39,058 nucleotides of DNA. Source: Actinomycetes bacterium (GTDB taxonomy: Bacteria > Actinomycetota > Acidimicrobiia > Acidimicrobiales > RAAP-2). Both the position numbers and the translations under genes were made by a program. Where the stretch lies: positions 1-39,058 of the forward strand of contig JAJYVS010000025.1 of the NCBI GenBank assembly GCA_021791895.1. Reading direction: 5' to 3'. Every line of letters starts with the position of its first letter. Within the stretch, counting starts at the first letter, position 1. The notes under the pieces were generated by a model. The model was not told the origin of the DNA. It was given only the letters and a program-made list of their open reading frames with translations, and did not search any database. This document shows, piece after piece, positions 7,501 through 15,310 of the stretch.

Positions 7501-9138
7501 TCAGCGCGGCCGGCCCGAGCGGCACCACCGGTTCGCTGGCACCCCGACGCACGGGTTGGGCATCGAGGCCAGCTTCGGCAGGCGGTGCATGACGACCCCG
7601 GTGAACGCCGGATAGGAGGAGCCGGCCGGGCACGACCCGAACCCGGTGTCGCACAGCACCTGGGCCAGGAGCGTGGGGTCGGTGTTGGCCGCCTTGGTGA
7701 GCGGCCCGCAGCGGTCCTGGACCTTCTCGAGGTCGGCCGGGACGCTGCCCTTCGGGGCCGAGTTGGCCCGGAAGCAGTTCTGCGGCTCGCCCTTGCTCAA
7801 GGTGAGCTCGCCGAAGTCGGCGTTCGACGGGTTGGCGAAGAATCCGTCGTGGCGGAAGGTGTTGTGGATGAGGGCGTCGCCCTTGGGGTCGAAGACGCAG
7901 CCGAACCCGGGGAACTGCACCCCGCCGGTCTTCGAGCAGGTCTGGCCGAGGATCGGCGGGTTCTCGTCGGGATAGGGAACGAAGAGCACCCCCCACGCCC
8001 CGTTGTTCACGAACCGGTTGTCCATGACCGTGTCGTTGGTCCCGCCTGACACGGTCATGCCGGTGCCGGTCGGACCGTTGCTCGCCGAACCGGCCTCGGG
8101 CACGTTGGGGTTGTTGTTGTCGTGGACGTAGTTGTCCATGAAGACCCAGCACGAGCGGGTGTGGGTGATGGGGCTGATCTTGTGTCCGGGGCAGTTGCCG
8201 TTCTGGGGTGCCGGGGGGTCGGCGTCGAACTGGGTGTTGGTGTCGAACCCGTCCTTGTTGTGGTCGAACTGGGAGTGCTCGACCACGACCGCGCCGCCGG
8301 AGTTGGTCCCCGAGTACCCGAGGGCGCTGTACTGCATCCAGGCGTGGTCGATGGTCACGTTGCACACCTGCTGGCACCCACCGACGTAGGCCCCCGAGTC
8401 GTTGAAGTTCGAGGCGTAGATCTGGTTCCACGTTCCGCCCGAGGCGGCCTCGGAGAAGATCCCGTAGCGGGCCGCGGTCTGCTCGGCGGTGGCGAGCGTC
8501 CCGTCGGGCCCGAAGAACGTGGAGGTCGCGCTGAGGTAGCTCCCCGAATAGCCGTGCAGCCCGATCCGGTCCGATCCCCCATTCCACCAGATCTCGTTGC
8601 CCGACGAGCCCGAGCCACCGAGGAAGTTGCAAACGGTGAGGTTCTGGATGCTCACCCCGTCGGCCTTCCACACGACGATCCCGTTGCGCCCCTCCGGCGG
8701 GGCGCCGGCCGTGGCGGTGGGTCCGAAGCTCTGCCACGCGGGATCGGCGCTGCAGGGCGTCGGGGCGCCCGGCAGGGTCCCGTCGACCACCACCTTCGAA
8801 CGGCTCATGCCCCGCAGATGCAGGTCGCGGGTCGAGATGAGGACGCCCCCGTAGTCGCCGTCGCGGTAGACGGCGGCGGCCGGCGGCGAGGTCAGGTCGT
8901 GGCGCTCGTGGTAGTCGCCCGGCCCGATCAGGATCCAGTCCCCCGGGCGGGCCGCGTCGACCGCCGCCTGGATGCTCGAGTACTGCCCCTTCACCCCGTG
9001 GAACGAGCCGACGAGCAGCACCCCCGGGGTCGTGGCCGACGCCGGGGCCGGCGTCACTAGCGCGCTCGCCGAGAGCCCGGCGACCAGCGCCCCCGCCCGC
9101 AGCCAGCGCAGTGCCCGCAGGCCGGTCATTATGCTCAC
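7501..9138 (-). CDS. Secreted right-handed beta-helix protein
   Basis: A 545-residue exported protein. The N-terminal signal peptide is about residues 1-36 (hydrophobic core LRAGALVAGLSASALVTPAPASA). After it comes YSSIQAAVDAARPGDWILIGPGDYHE, the usual first turn of pectate-lyase-type parallel beta-helix proteins, then many short repeats with Asn ladders (VCNFLGGSGSSGNEIWWNG, IYASNFNDSGAYVGGC, VEHSQFDHNKDGFD). Such proteins bind or cleave polysaccharides, but no catalytic triad can be named here. The Cys residues suggest disulfides outside the cell. GTG 9138 and ATG 9129 are both possible starts. It lies 23 bp downstream of a methyltransferase gene on the same strand. Confidence 0.8.
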   Translation of the reverse strand: MSIMTGLRALRWLRAGALVAGLSASALVTPAPASATTPGVLLVGSFHGVKGQYSSIQAAVDAARPGDWILIGPGDYHERHDLTSPPAAAVYRDGDYGGVLISTRDLHLRGMSRSKVVVDGTLPGAPTPCSADPAWQSFGPTATAGAPPEGRNGIVVWKADGVSIQNLTVCNFLGGSGSSGNEIWWNGGSDRIGLHGYSGSYLSATSTFFGPDGTLATAEQTAARYGIFSEAASGGTWNQIYASNFNDSGAYVGGCQQVCNVTIDHAWMQYSALGYSGTNSGGAVVVEHSQFDHNKDGFDTNTQFDADPPAPQNGNCPGHKISPITHTRSCWVFMDNYVHDNNNPNVPEAGSASNGPTGTGMTVSGGTNDTVMDNRFVNNGAWGVLFVPYPDENPPILGQTCSKTGGVQFPGFGCVFDPKGDALIHNTFRHDGFFANPSNADFGELTLSKGEPQNCFRANSAPKGSVPADLEKVQDRCGPLTKAANTDPTLLAQVLCDTGFGSCPAGSSYPAFTGVVMHRLPKLASMPNPCVGVPANRWCRSGRPR

Positions 9139-9161
9139 CCCCCGCTCACCCCGCCCCTACC

Positions 9162-10169
9162 CTACCGACCACCCGGTCCACGAGGCACGTCCGGCGCCGC
9201 GCGGACCGCCACGATGACGTCGGCCAGCCGGGAGCCGGCGCCGAGCGCGTGCCGGCGGGCCCGCCACCCCGCCCGGGCCAGGGCGAGGGCGAAGTAGGCC
9301 TCGTCGAACCCGAGCTCGAGCCACCCGTAGGTGCGGGTGGACCAGAGCGAGTAGCCGTCGAGGCGCAGGCCCCACGGGTAGGCCATCGGGGCCACCGGCT
9401 CGCCGGCCCACACCACCACCCCGCCGGGCCGGACGATCCGTCCCAGCCGCGCCAGCATGGCCAGGTGGTCGGCGCAGTGGTGGAACGACTCGTAGAACAC
9501 CGCGGCGTCGAAGGGCTCGTCCGGCTCGAACTCGAGCATCCCGGCGTGCACCACCGAGACCCGGTCGGGGTGCCGGTTCCGGCGCTCGGTCAGTGCGCAG
9601 AACCGCTCCTCGACCTCCACCGCGGTGACGTGGAACCCGGTCGCCGCCAAATCGAGGGTGAGGTTGCCCCACCCCGAACCGAACTCGACGATCCGGGCCG
9701 GCGGGGCGAGGCCCAGGTTGGAGACGATGAAGCCCCGGGCGACCAGTTCCTCCCCCACCACGGTGGTCGAGCCGGTCGAGTACGGGTACGGGGTCGCCAC
9801 CGCCGCCTCCAGATCGAACGTGCTGGCCTCGTTGGCCAGCGAGTAGCCGGCGCGGCCCGACACCTCGCGGTAGAGGGCCCACACCCACTCCCGGTACTCG
9901 TGGGAGAAGGGGTCGGCCGGCCGGTCCGCCGGGGGCGCCATCTTGAAGCCCTGGAGGAACCGGCGGGCCTCGTCCTCGGAGGCTGAGAAGAGCTCGGCCG
10001 CCCGGACCAGCTTGGCGTCGAGCTGTTCCAGGGTGACCAGCTCCGGCGGCGAGTGGCCCCGGAGCGCCCGGATCCGGGCCACGGCCGGCGCGGGCAGCGT
10101 GTCGGCCAGCCACCGCCGGAGGCGCTCGGCCGGTGAACGGGCCGGGGAGAGGGAGGGGGGCCGGGGCAT
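9162..10169 (-). CDS. Class I SAM-dependent methyltransferase
   Basis: About 335 residues. The first 100 residues are an unassigned helical region; the Rossmann methyltransferase core follows, with motif I VEFGSGWGNLTLDLA, an acidic end of strand 2 (AVEVEERF), FDAAVFYESFHHCADH as motif IV, and IVRPGGVVVWAGEPV. An open frame extends upstream of ATG 10169, but those residues (Pro/Arg/Trp-rich) look like shadow coding and overlap the divergent promoter region. The substrate is unknown. The C-terminal LDGYSLWSTRTYGWLELGFDEAYF resembles methyltransferases of cell-surface glycan clusters, and the adjacent secreted beta-helix gene makes a surface polysaccharide link conceivable. Confidence 0.8.
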   Translation of the reverse strand: MPRPPSLSPARSPAERLRRWLADTLPAPAVARIRALRGHSPPELVTLEQLDAKLVRAAELFSASEDEARRFLQGFKMAPPADRPADPFSHEYREWVWALYREVSGRAGYSLANEASTFDLEAAVATPYPYSTGSTTVVGEELVARGFIVSNLGLAPPARIVEFGSGWGNLTLDLAATGFHVTAVEVEERFCALTERRNRHPDRVSVVHAGMLEFEPDEPFDAAVFYESFHHCADHLAMLARLGRIVRPGGVVVWAGEPVAPMAYPWGLRLDGYSLWSTRTYGWLELGFDEAYFALALARAGWRARRHALGAGSRLADVIVAVRAAPDVPRGPGGR

Positions 10170-10223
10170 CGGTGGTGCAGCCCACCATGATCCGCCCCAC
10201 GGCGCAACGGCGGCCGGGCGGCC

Positions 10224-10235
10224 GCAACGAGTTGC
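10224..10235. promoter_or_regulatory. Palindrome GCAAC-GA-GTTGC at divergent promoter
   Basis: A perfect 5+2+5 inverted repeat in the 260-bp divergent region between the methyltransferase and the FtsH-like gene. It overlaps TTGCCA (10232-10237), a possible -35 for the rightward transcript, so it could be an operator. The matching -10 (GGGTGT at 10255-10260) is weak. Confidence 0.3.
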
Positions 10236-10293
10236 CACTTTCCGAGGTGCACCCGGGTGTGGGACGCTGGAGAGACGGAGAGCTGTGCACACT

Positions 10294-10427
10294 GTCGGCG
10301 GTGCCCGCGGGGGAACCGCTGACACCAGGGGCGGCGCATTGATCCGTCAGGCACACCTGGTCGCCTGGCTGACGGGGAGCGAGTGGCGAAACCGACGCCC
10401 TTTCGGAGCTGCGAACCGAAAGGACGA
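10294..10427 (+). ncRNA. Structured 5' leader of the FtsH-like gene (riboswitch-like, unassigned)
   Basis: The leader can fold into a closed junction: GTCGG (10294-10298) pairs with CCGAC (10392-10396). This encloses hairpin GGTG...CACC (10300-10326, with an inner GCGG/CCGC stem) and hairpin CCGTCAG...CTGACGG (10344-10350 with 10369-10375). Three bases after the closing stem comes a perfect 8-bp hairpin, CCTTTCGG (10399-10406) with CCGAAAGG (10416-10423), whose right arm contains the gene's Shine-Dalgarno AAAGGA. The aptamer-then-SD-hairpin layout is typical of translational riboswitches or RNA thermometers. I do not recognise a known class. Confidence 0.45.
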
Positions 10428-10429
10428 AT

Positions 10430-12394
10430 GTGGGTCGGACGGAGGAACCCACCGAGACGGTCCGCCCGAGCGCCGAGCCGCGCGCCGAGGGTGCCGGCCC
10501 GGCGACGCCCGTCCCGGCCGCCGAGCCGGCGACCGGGGCCGCCCGGGCTGGTTCGCTCGGGGTGCTCGGTGCCACCGGCGTCCTCGCCGACGGCGCTGAT
10601 GTCGCCAAGAGCCGGGAACGGGCCCGGCAGCGCCGGCTGCTCATGGTCGCCCTGGTGCTCGTGCCGATCGCCGCCTGGCTGGCGATCCGGGACTTCGCCT
10701 GGCACCGCGGCGGCTTCGGGCTGCCCCACCTCACCGACACCGAGCTGCACTACCTGCCGGCGGTCATCTTGATCGCGCTGCTCGTCGCGCTGATCGCGGT
10801 GTCGCTGCTTGGCGGCGGCCGGTCGCCGCACGTGCTCTACCGCCCGGGCGAGATCGACATGCGCTTCGACGACGTGGTGGGGGTCCCGGCCCTCGTCGAG
10901 GAGGTCCGCCGGACCCTCAACCTGTTCCTCGCCCACCAGACGTTCGCCGACGAGATGGGTGGCACCCCCCGCCGGGGCGTCCTGTTCGAGGGCCCGCCGG
11001 GGACCGGCAAGACCTACCTGGCCAAGGCGCTGGCCGCCGAGGCCGGGGTCCCGTTCCTGTTCGTGTCGTCCTCGGCCTTCCAGTCCATGTACTACGGGGC
11101 GACCAACCGCAAGATCCGCTCCTACTTCCGGGCCCTGCGCCGCTACGCCCGGCGCGAGGGGGGCGCCGTCGGGTTCATCGAGGAGATCGACGCCATCGGC
11201 GCCACCCGGGCCGGCAACGGGCTCGGGCATCGGGAGGGCATCGCCGGGGTCGTCAACGAGCTTCTGATCCAGCTGCAGTCGTTCGAGGCTCCTACCTTCG
11301 GGGCCCGGCTGCGGGGGGTGGCCGTCGACTTCGCCAACCAGTGGCTGCCGAGGCGCCGCCAGCTGCGCAAGCCGGTGCCGACCGCGGCCAACATCTTGGT
11401 AATCGGGGCGACCAACCGGGCCAAGGACCTCGACCCCGCCCTCTTGCGCCCGGGGCGCTTCGACCGCTCGATCTACTTCGACGTCCCGACGCGGGCCGGG
11501 CGTCGGGAGATCATCGACTACTACCTCCAGAAGAAGGCCCACAGCCCCGAGTTCGACGAGCCGGGCCGGCGGGACGCGCTGGCCGGCATGACCGCCGGCT
11601 ACTCCCCGGTCATGATCGAGCACCTGCTCGACGAGGCGCTCATCTGGGCCCTCCGGCGGGGCGCCGACGCCCTCGCCTGGGCCGACATCACCACCGCCAA
11701 GATGGCCAACGAGATCGGCCTGGCGCACGGCACCGTCTACACCGAGGCGGAGCGGCGGATGATCGCCACCCACGAGGCGGGGCACGCCACCGTGGCCTGG
11801 CTGGTCGGCCGGGGGCGTTCACTCGACGTGCTGAGCATCGTGAAGCGCAAGGACGCCCTCGGGCTCCTGGCCCACTCCGACGCCGAGGAGCGGTTCACCC
11901 GGACCAAGAGCGAGATGCAGGCTTTGATCCAGATCGCCATGGGCGGGATGGCGGCCGAGGAGTTGTTCTTCGGGGAGTCCTCCACCGGGGTGGGGGGCGA
12001 CCTGGCCGGCGCCACCGCCACCGCCTGCCAGATGGTCGGGTCCCTCGGGATGGGCTCATCGCTCATCGTCGACGGCTCCCCCGGGCCGGGCGGGGCGATC
12101 GATCCGGCGGGCAAGATTCTCGCCAACGACGCCGGACGGGACGAGGTCGAGCAGCTGCTGGCGCGGTCCAAGACCGAGGCGCGCTCGATGCTCGACGAAC
12201 ACCGCCATGTGGTCGAGGCCCTGCGCGATGCGCTGCTCGAGCGTGACGAGCTGGTCGGGCCGGAGATCGTCGCCGTCATCCGGGCCGCCGGGTCCCCGCC
12301 GCTGCCAGCACCGGGGGGTGCCCGGCCCGGCCTAGCGGCTCACGGGTGGTTGGGGGCGGTGTCGCAGTACGGCTCGCCGCTCGACTGGGTGTAG
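10430..12394 (+). CDS. FtsH-like AAA membrane metalloprotease, divergent
   Basis: A 654-residue FtsH-type protein. A Pro/Ala-rich cytoplasmic tail (1-65) precedes two membrane helices (about 69-88 and 109-128) with only some 20 residues between them, so the usual extracytoplasmic domain is missing. The AAA module has Walker A GPPGTGKT (188-195), pore loop MYYG (220-223), Walker B FIEEID (249-254) with Glu in place of the usual first Asp, an insertion at about 285-318, and the SRH ATNRAKDLDPALLRPGRFDR. The protease domain has HEAGH (448-452) and a third zinc ligand D524. GTG 10430 has AAAGGA five bases upstream. The last 55 bp overlap the convergent pilin gene. It is probably a specialised paralogue rather than housekeeping FtsH. 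Confidence 0.85.
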   Translation: MGRTEEPTETVRPSAEPRAEGAGPATPVPAAEPATGAARAGSLGVLGATGVLADGADVAKSRERARQRRLLMVALVLVPIAAWLAIRDFAWHRGGFGLPHLTDTELHYLPAVILIALLVALIAVSLLGGGRSPHVLYRPGEIDMRFDDVVGVPALVEEVRRTLNLFLAHQTFADEMGGTPRRGVLFEGPPGTGKTYLAKALAAEAGVPFLFVSSSAFQSMYYGATNRKIRSYFRALRRYARREGGAVGFIEEIDAIGATRAGNGLGHREGIAGVVNELLIQLQSFEAPTFGARLRGVAVDFANQWLPRRRQLRKPVPTAANILVIGATNRAKDLDPALLRPGRFDRSIYFDVPTRAGRREIIDYYLQKKAHSPEFDEPGRRDALAGMTAGYSPVMIEHLLDEALIWALRRGADALAWADITTAKMANEIGLAHGTVYTEAERRMIATHEAGHATVAWLVGRGRSLDVLSIVKRKDALGLLAHSDAEERFTRTKSEMQALIQIAMGGMAAEELFFGESSTGVGGDLAGATATACQMVGSLGMGSSLIVDGSPGPGGAIDPAGKILANDAGRDEVEQLLARSKTEARSMLDEHRHVVEALRDALLERDELVGPEIVAVIRAAGSPPLPAPGGARPGLAAHGWLGAVSQYGSPLDWV

Positions 12395-14373
12395 CTGCCG
12401 TAGTTCTGGTTCGGCGACCAGTAGCCGGGGAGCAACGTCGTCGCCGTGCAGGGCACTCCCTGGTTCACCGCGGTCGAGGCGATCGACCAGTGGGGGGTTC
12501 CGGGGTTGAGGTAGTGCGGCACGTTCACATACTCGAGGCGACTGTCCCACAGGTAGTACTTCGAGTACCCCGACGACAGCTGGTCGCCGCTGAATGTCCC
12601 CACGGCCGGCCGGTAGTTCTGGGCGATCGTCCCGTAGACGTCGAGCACGCCCTCGCTGGTGCCCGAGTTGCTCCCGTTCCCCGAGACGGCGTAGTTGTTG
12701 ACCCCGAACCCGTCGTTCAAAGCCAGGATGGCCGCGTCGATGGTGAGCCCACCCGCCCCCGGGTCGCACAGCGGCGCGGGCTGGGCTCCGGAGGCGCCGC
12801 AGCTAGTCATCACGGTCATCGTAGGCCCGTACCACCAGGACCACGTCGTGGTGACCGGGTGGTCCACCTCGACGTAGGCGTAGGCGATGAGCCCGAGGAC
12901 GTCATTGGTGCTTCCTGGCGCGCTGTTGTACCCGCACTGGTCGGCATACGTGCTGTTGAATGAGCTCCCGCAGTCGACGTAGGTGATGGCGCCGTCGACG
13001 ACGATGTTGTTCTGGGTGGCGATGGTGAGGGCGCCCGACACCGTTCCCTGCACGAAGGCGTCGCCCTCGCAGTCCGGCGATCCGGTCTGCCCGTAGTAGT
13101 ACCCGAGCTGGGAGTAGGTCCCGTTGGGGGCCTCGCCGTCGAAGGGGTTGGCAAAAGAGTTGCAGGTCTGGGAGGACGGGGTGTTCTGGACGTAGACGAC
13201 CCCGTTGGTCGGGGCGGGCACCTTGCCGATTCCGCAGTTGTTGGGGTTGGAGGTGGCGTCGTTCTCGTTCACCCCCGACGACGAGTACGGCGTGTTGGGG
13301 CTGGTGACGGTCATGTACTCGGTGGTGCCGGAATTGGACAGGGTGATGGTGGTGGGCCCCGAGTACAGGCACCCGCTCGCCGCCGCGAGAGCGGCGAGGG
13401 CGGTGTCGGTTGTCGGCAGAGGTTCGTAGGGGGCGTTGTCGGTGCTGGTGGCGGCGTTGTAGACGCCGACGTCGGAGGTCGCCTGGGCGCAGGTGCTCTG
13501 ACTCCCGTGGCCGTCGAGGGGATCGACGAACAGACAGTGGGGGTCATGAGTGGTGACGGTCGAAGGGTCCGAGCTCGAGCCGAAGTTGGGCTGGTTCGCG
13601 ACGTAGATCGAGTCGTTGGTGTAGATGGGCCCGTAGAGCACGTCGTTGGGGCCGAAGAAGACGGCCGAGCAGGTCGAGTTGGTGAAGTCACCCGGGGCAT
13701 TGATGTCGGGACCCTCGTAGTTGTTGTTCCAGTCGTAGGTGCAGTCCTGGGTCTGGCCCGACGTCGGCACGGTCGACTCGTAGTTGCTCCAGAACAGGTG
13801 GGTGAGGAAGCCGTTTTCCGGGGTTAGGTCCACGTACGAGCTCTGGAACGAGACGGTGTTGCCCGCACTGGCCGCTCCGTAGATCAGCTCCTTCACGTAG
13901 TCGAGGGTCTGGCCTGCGGTGGAGTCGACGGCGGTGCAGGCGGTGTTGAAGCACAAAGCGGGGTTGGTCCACATGAACTTCTCGGTCACCGGGTTGTTGG
14001 TGTTGCCGGTCACCGTCTGCCAGGAGTTCAGGGCGGGCAGCTCGGAGGAGGGACAAGAGTTGCTCGTGCTCGAGGTGTTGTTGGAGTTGCAGTCGACCAG
14101 GTTCGGGTTCTGGTTGATGGCCGCCAGGTAGGAGTCGATGCCCGACTGCAAGGCGCGGTAGGCGAGGTGCTGCACCACGTCGTTGGAGACGAGTGGGTCG
14201 TGCTGGATCGCCGTCGCCGCCAGCGTCCCGGCGCTGAGCGAGATCAACAGCACCAGGCCGACGACCATGCCCATCCCGGCCTGCCCGACGTCCCGAGCCC
14301 GGCTGAGGAGCCGGACCGGGCGCTGGTCCTCCAGGTGGTAGACGACCGGCCTCCAGCTCTTGGTTCTTCCCAT
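12340..14373 (-). CDS. PilX/GspK-like giant minor pilin (DUF4900-type region)
   Basis: A 677-residue protein, last of three tightly spaced pilin-like genes. A basic cytoplasmic leader (1-33) is followed by QAG then MGMVVGLVLLISLSAGTLAATA (34-55), a prepilin-type helix with no glutamate at +5, as in the GspK/PilX class that sits at the tip of type IV pili and type II secretion pseudopili. The exported part is rich in Ser, Thr, Asn, Gly and Tyr, with roughly 17 cysteines. Its C-terminal half has the pattern of PilX-associated DUF4900-like regions (VVDGAITYVDC, GLIAYAYVEVDHP, LTIDAAILALNDGFGVNNY, YSKYYLWDSRLEYVNVPHYLNPGTPHW). It begins one base after the preceding gene's stop. Confidence 0.72.
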   Translation of the reverse strand: MGRTKSWRPVVYHLEDQRPVRLLSRARDVGQAGMGMVVGLVLLISLSAGTLAATAIQHDPLVSNDVVQHLAYRALQSGIDSYLAAINQNPNLVDCNSNNTSSTSNSCPSSELPALNSWQTVTGNTNNPVTEKFMWTNPALCFNTACTAVDSTAGQTLDYVKELIYGAASAGNTVSFQSSYVDLTPENGFLTHLFWSNYESTVPTSGQTQDCTYDWNNNYEGPDINAPGDFTNSTCSAVFFGPNDVLYGPIYTNDSIYVANQPNFGSSSDPSTVTTHDPHCLFVDPLDGHGSQSTCAQATSDVGVYNAATSTDNAPYEPLPTTDTALAALAAASGCLYSGPTTITLSNSGTTEYMTVTSPNTPYSSSGVNENDATSNPNNCGIGKVPAPTNGVVYVQNTPSSQTCNSFANPFDGEAPNGTYSQLGYYYGQTGSPDCEGDAFVQGTVSGALTIATQNNIVVDGAITYVDCGSSFNSTYADQCGYNSAPGSTNDVLGLIAYAYVEVDHPVTTTWSWWYGPTMTVMTSCGASGAQPAPLCDPGAGGLTIDAAILALNDGFGVNNYAVSGNGSNSGTSEGVLDVYGTIAQNYRPAVGTFSGDQLSSGYSKYYLWDSRLEYVNVPHYLNPGTPHWSIASTAVNQGVPCTATTLLPGYWSPNQNYGSYTQSSGEPYCDTAPNHP

Positions 14374-14374
14374 G

Positions 14375-15310
14375 TCAACCCACCATTGCCTGGTACTCCG
14401 AAGAGATCGGGGAGAGCAAGTACACCGTGCTGTCGTCCTCGGACTGGCCGCCCGCGGTACGGCCGGTCGAGACCCCGTTCACCTGCAGGTCGACGGTGAC
14501 CCCGTAGATCTCGTCGGGGGGGCAGTCGGCCTTCGGGTCGGTGGAGCTGCTCGGGGTGCTCGTGCAGCCGGCAAAGGTGTTGTTGTCGGCACCCTCGAGG
14601 CAGGAAGCGACGCTCGATGAGTACGGGTTCGACGGGGTGTTCGGGCTCCCGGGGAGGCACGAGTAGGTGTTCCCGTTGATCGTCGAGTTCCCGACCAGCG
14701 GCGTCGTGTACGTCGTCGAGGTCGAGGTGGCGTCCTCCACCAAGAGGGTGTACTCGAACAACGGCTGATTGTCGTTGGCGTTGGAGACCCCGTCCACCGT
14801 GATGAGCGTGCGGGGCGTCCCCCAGGTGCACCCGGATCCGCTCGGGGGGCAGGTGTTGGCGTTCGTCGCCGCTTCGGTGACCGTGAAGGTGCCGCCGGCG
14901 TCGCACAGGCCGCTCGAGGGATCGGCCGAGGTGCAACTGGCCACGATCTTTGCCGGGCCGTTCGGGTCGCCGACGTTGGTGTAGAAGGTGACCGAGGTCG
15001 GCGAGATGGCGCCAGTGACGAAGGGCGGAATCGGGACGCCGTTGGCGGCCGGGCCGGGCTCGACGGCGGAGCGGATGAACCGCTGGAGGTTGGTGGACAC
15101 CGGGAGCAGCTGGTCGACGTTGATGTAGGTGTTGTTCACCCTGGCCACCGTCGAGAACAGGACGTCGACGATGGGAACGGTCATGGCGAACAGGACGAGC
15201 AACGTCATGAGTGCCACCAAGAGCTCGACGAGGGTCACCCCTTCCTCGTCGCGACGACGCGCTACCAGTAGGCGGAGCGCGGCGGGGAGGCGGTCGGCCG
15301 GTGGAACCAT
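14375..15310 (-). CDS. PilW/GspJ-like type IV prepilin
   Basis: A 311-residue prepilin with a textbook N-terminus: leader ending RRRDEEG (24), cleavage before V25, then TLVELLVALMTLLVLFAM with the conserved glutamate at mature position +5 (E29). The helix is followed by VDVLFSTVARVNNTYINVDQLLPVSTNLQRFIRSAVEP, the usual helix-to-head transition of PilW/GspJ proteins. The exported head is Ser/Thr-rich with paired cysteines. Its ATG overlaps the previous gene's stop by one base (TGATG at 15308-15312). It is probably the second member of a tip complex with its two neighbours. Confidence 0.85.
   Translation of the reverse strand: MVPPADRLPAALRLLVARRRDEEGVTLVELLVALMTLLVLFAMTVPIVDVLFSTVARVNNTYINVDQLLPVSTNLQRFIRSAVEPGPAANGVPIPPFVTGAISPTSVTFYTNVGDPNGPAKIVASCTSADPSSGLCDAGGTFTVTEAATNANTCPPSGSGCTWGTPRTLITVDGVSNANDNQPLFEYTLLVEDATSTSTTYTTPLVGNSTINGNTYSCLPGSPNTPSNPYSSSVASCLEGADNNTFAGCTSTPSSSTDPKADCPPDEIYGVTVDLQVNGVSTGRTAGGQSEDDSTVYLLSPISSEYQAMVG

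Noticed and set aside
10294-10398. Known riboswitch classes (TPP, cobalamin, glycine, ZTP, SAM-IV, ydaO) for the FtsH-like leader
   Set aside because: A GCGGGGGAACC stretch resembles part of ydaO, but the other conserved blocks of each class are absent; kept as unassigned structure.
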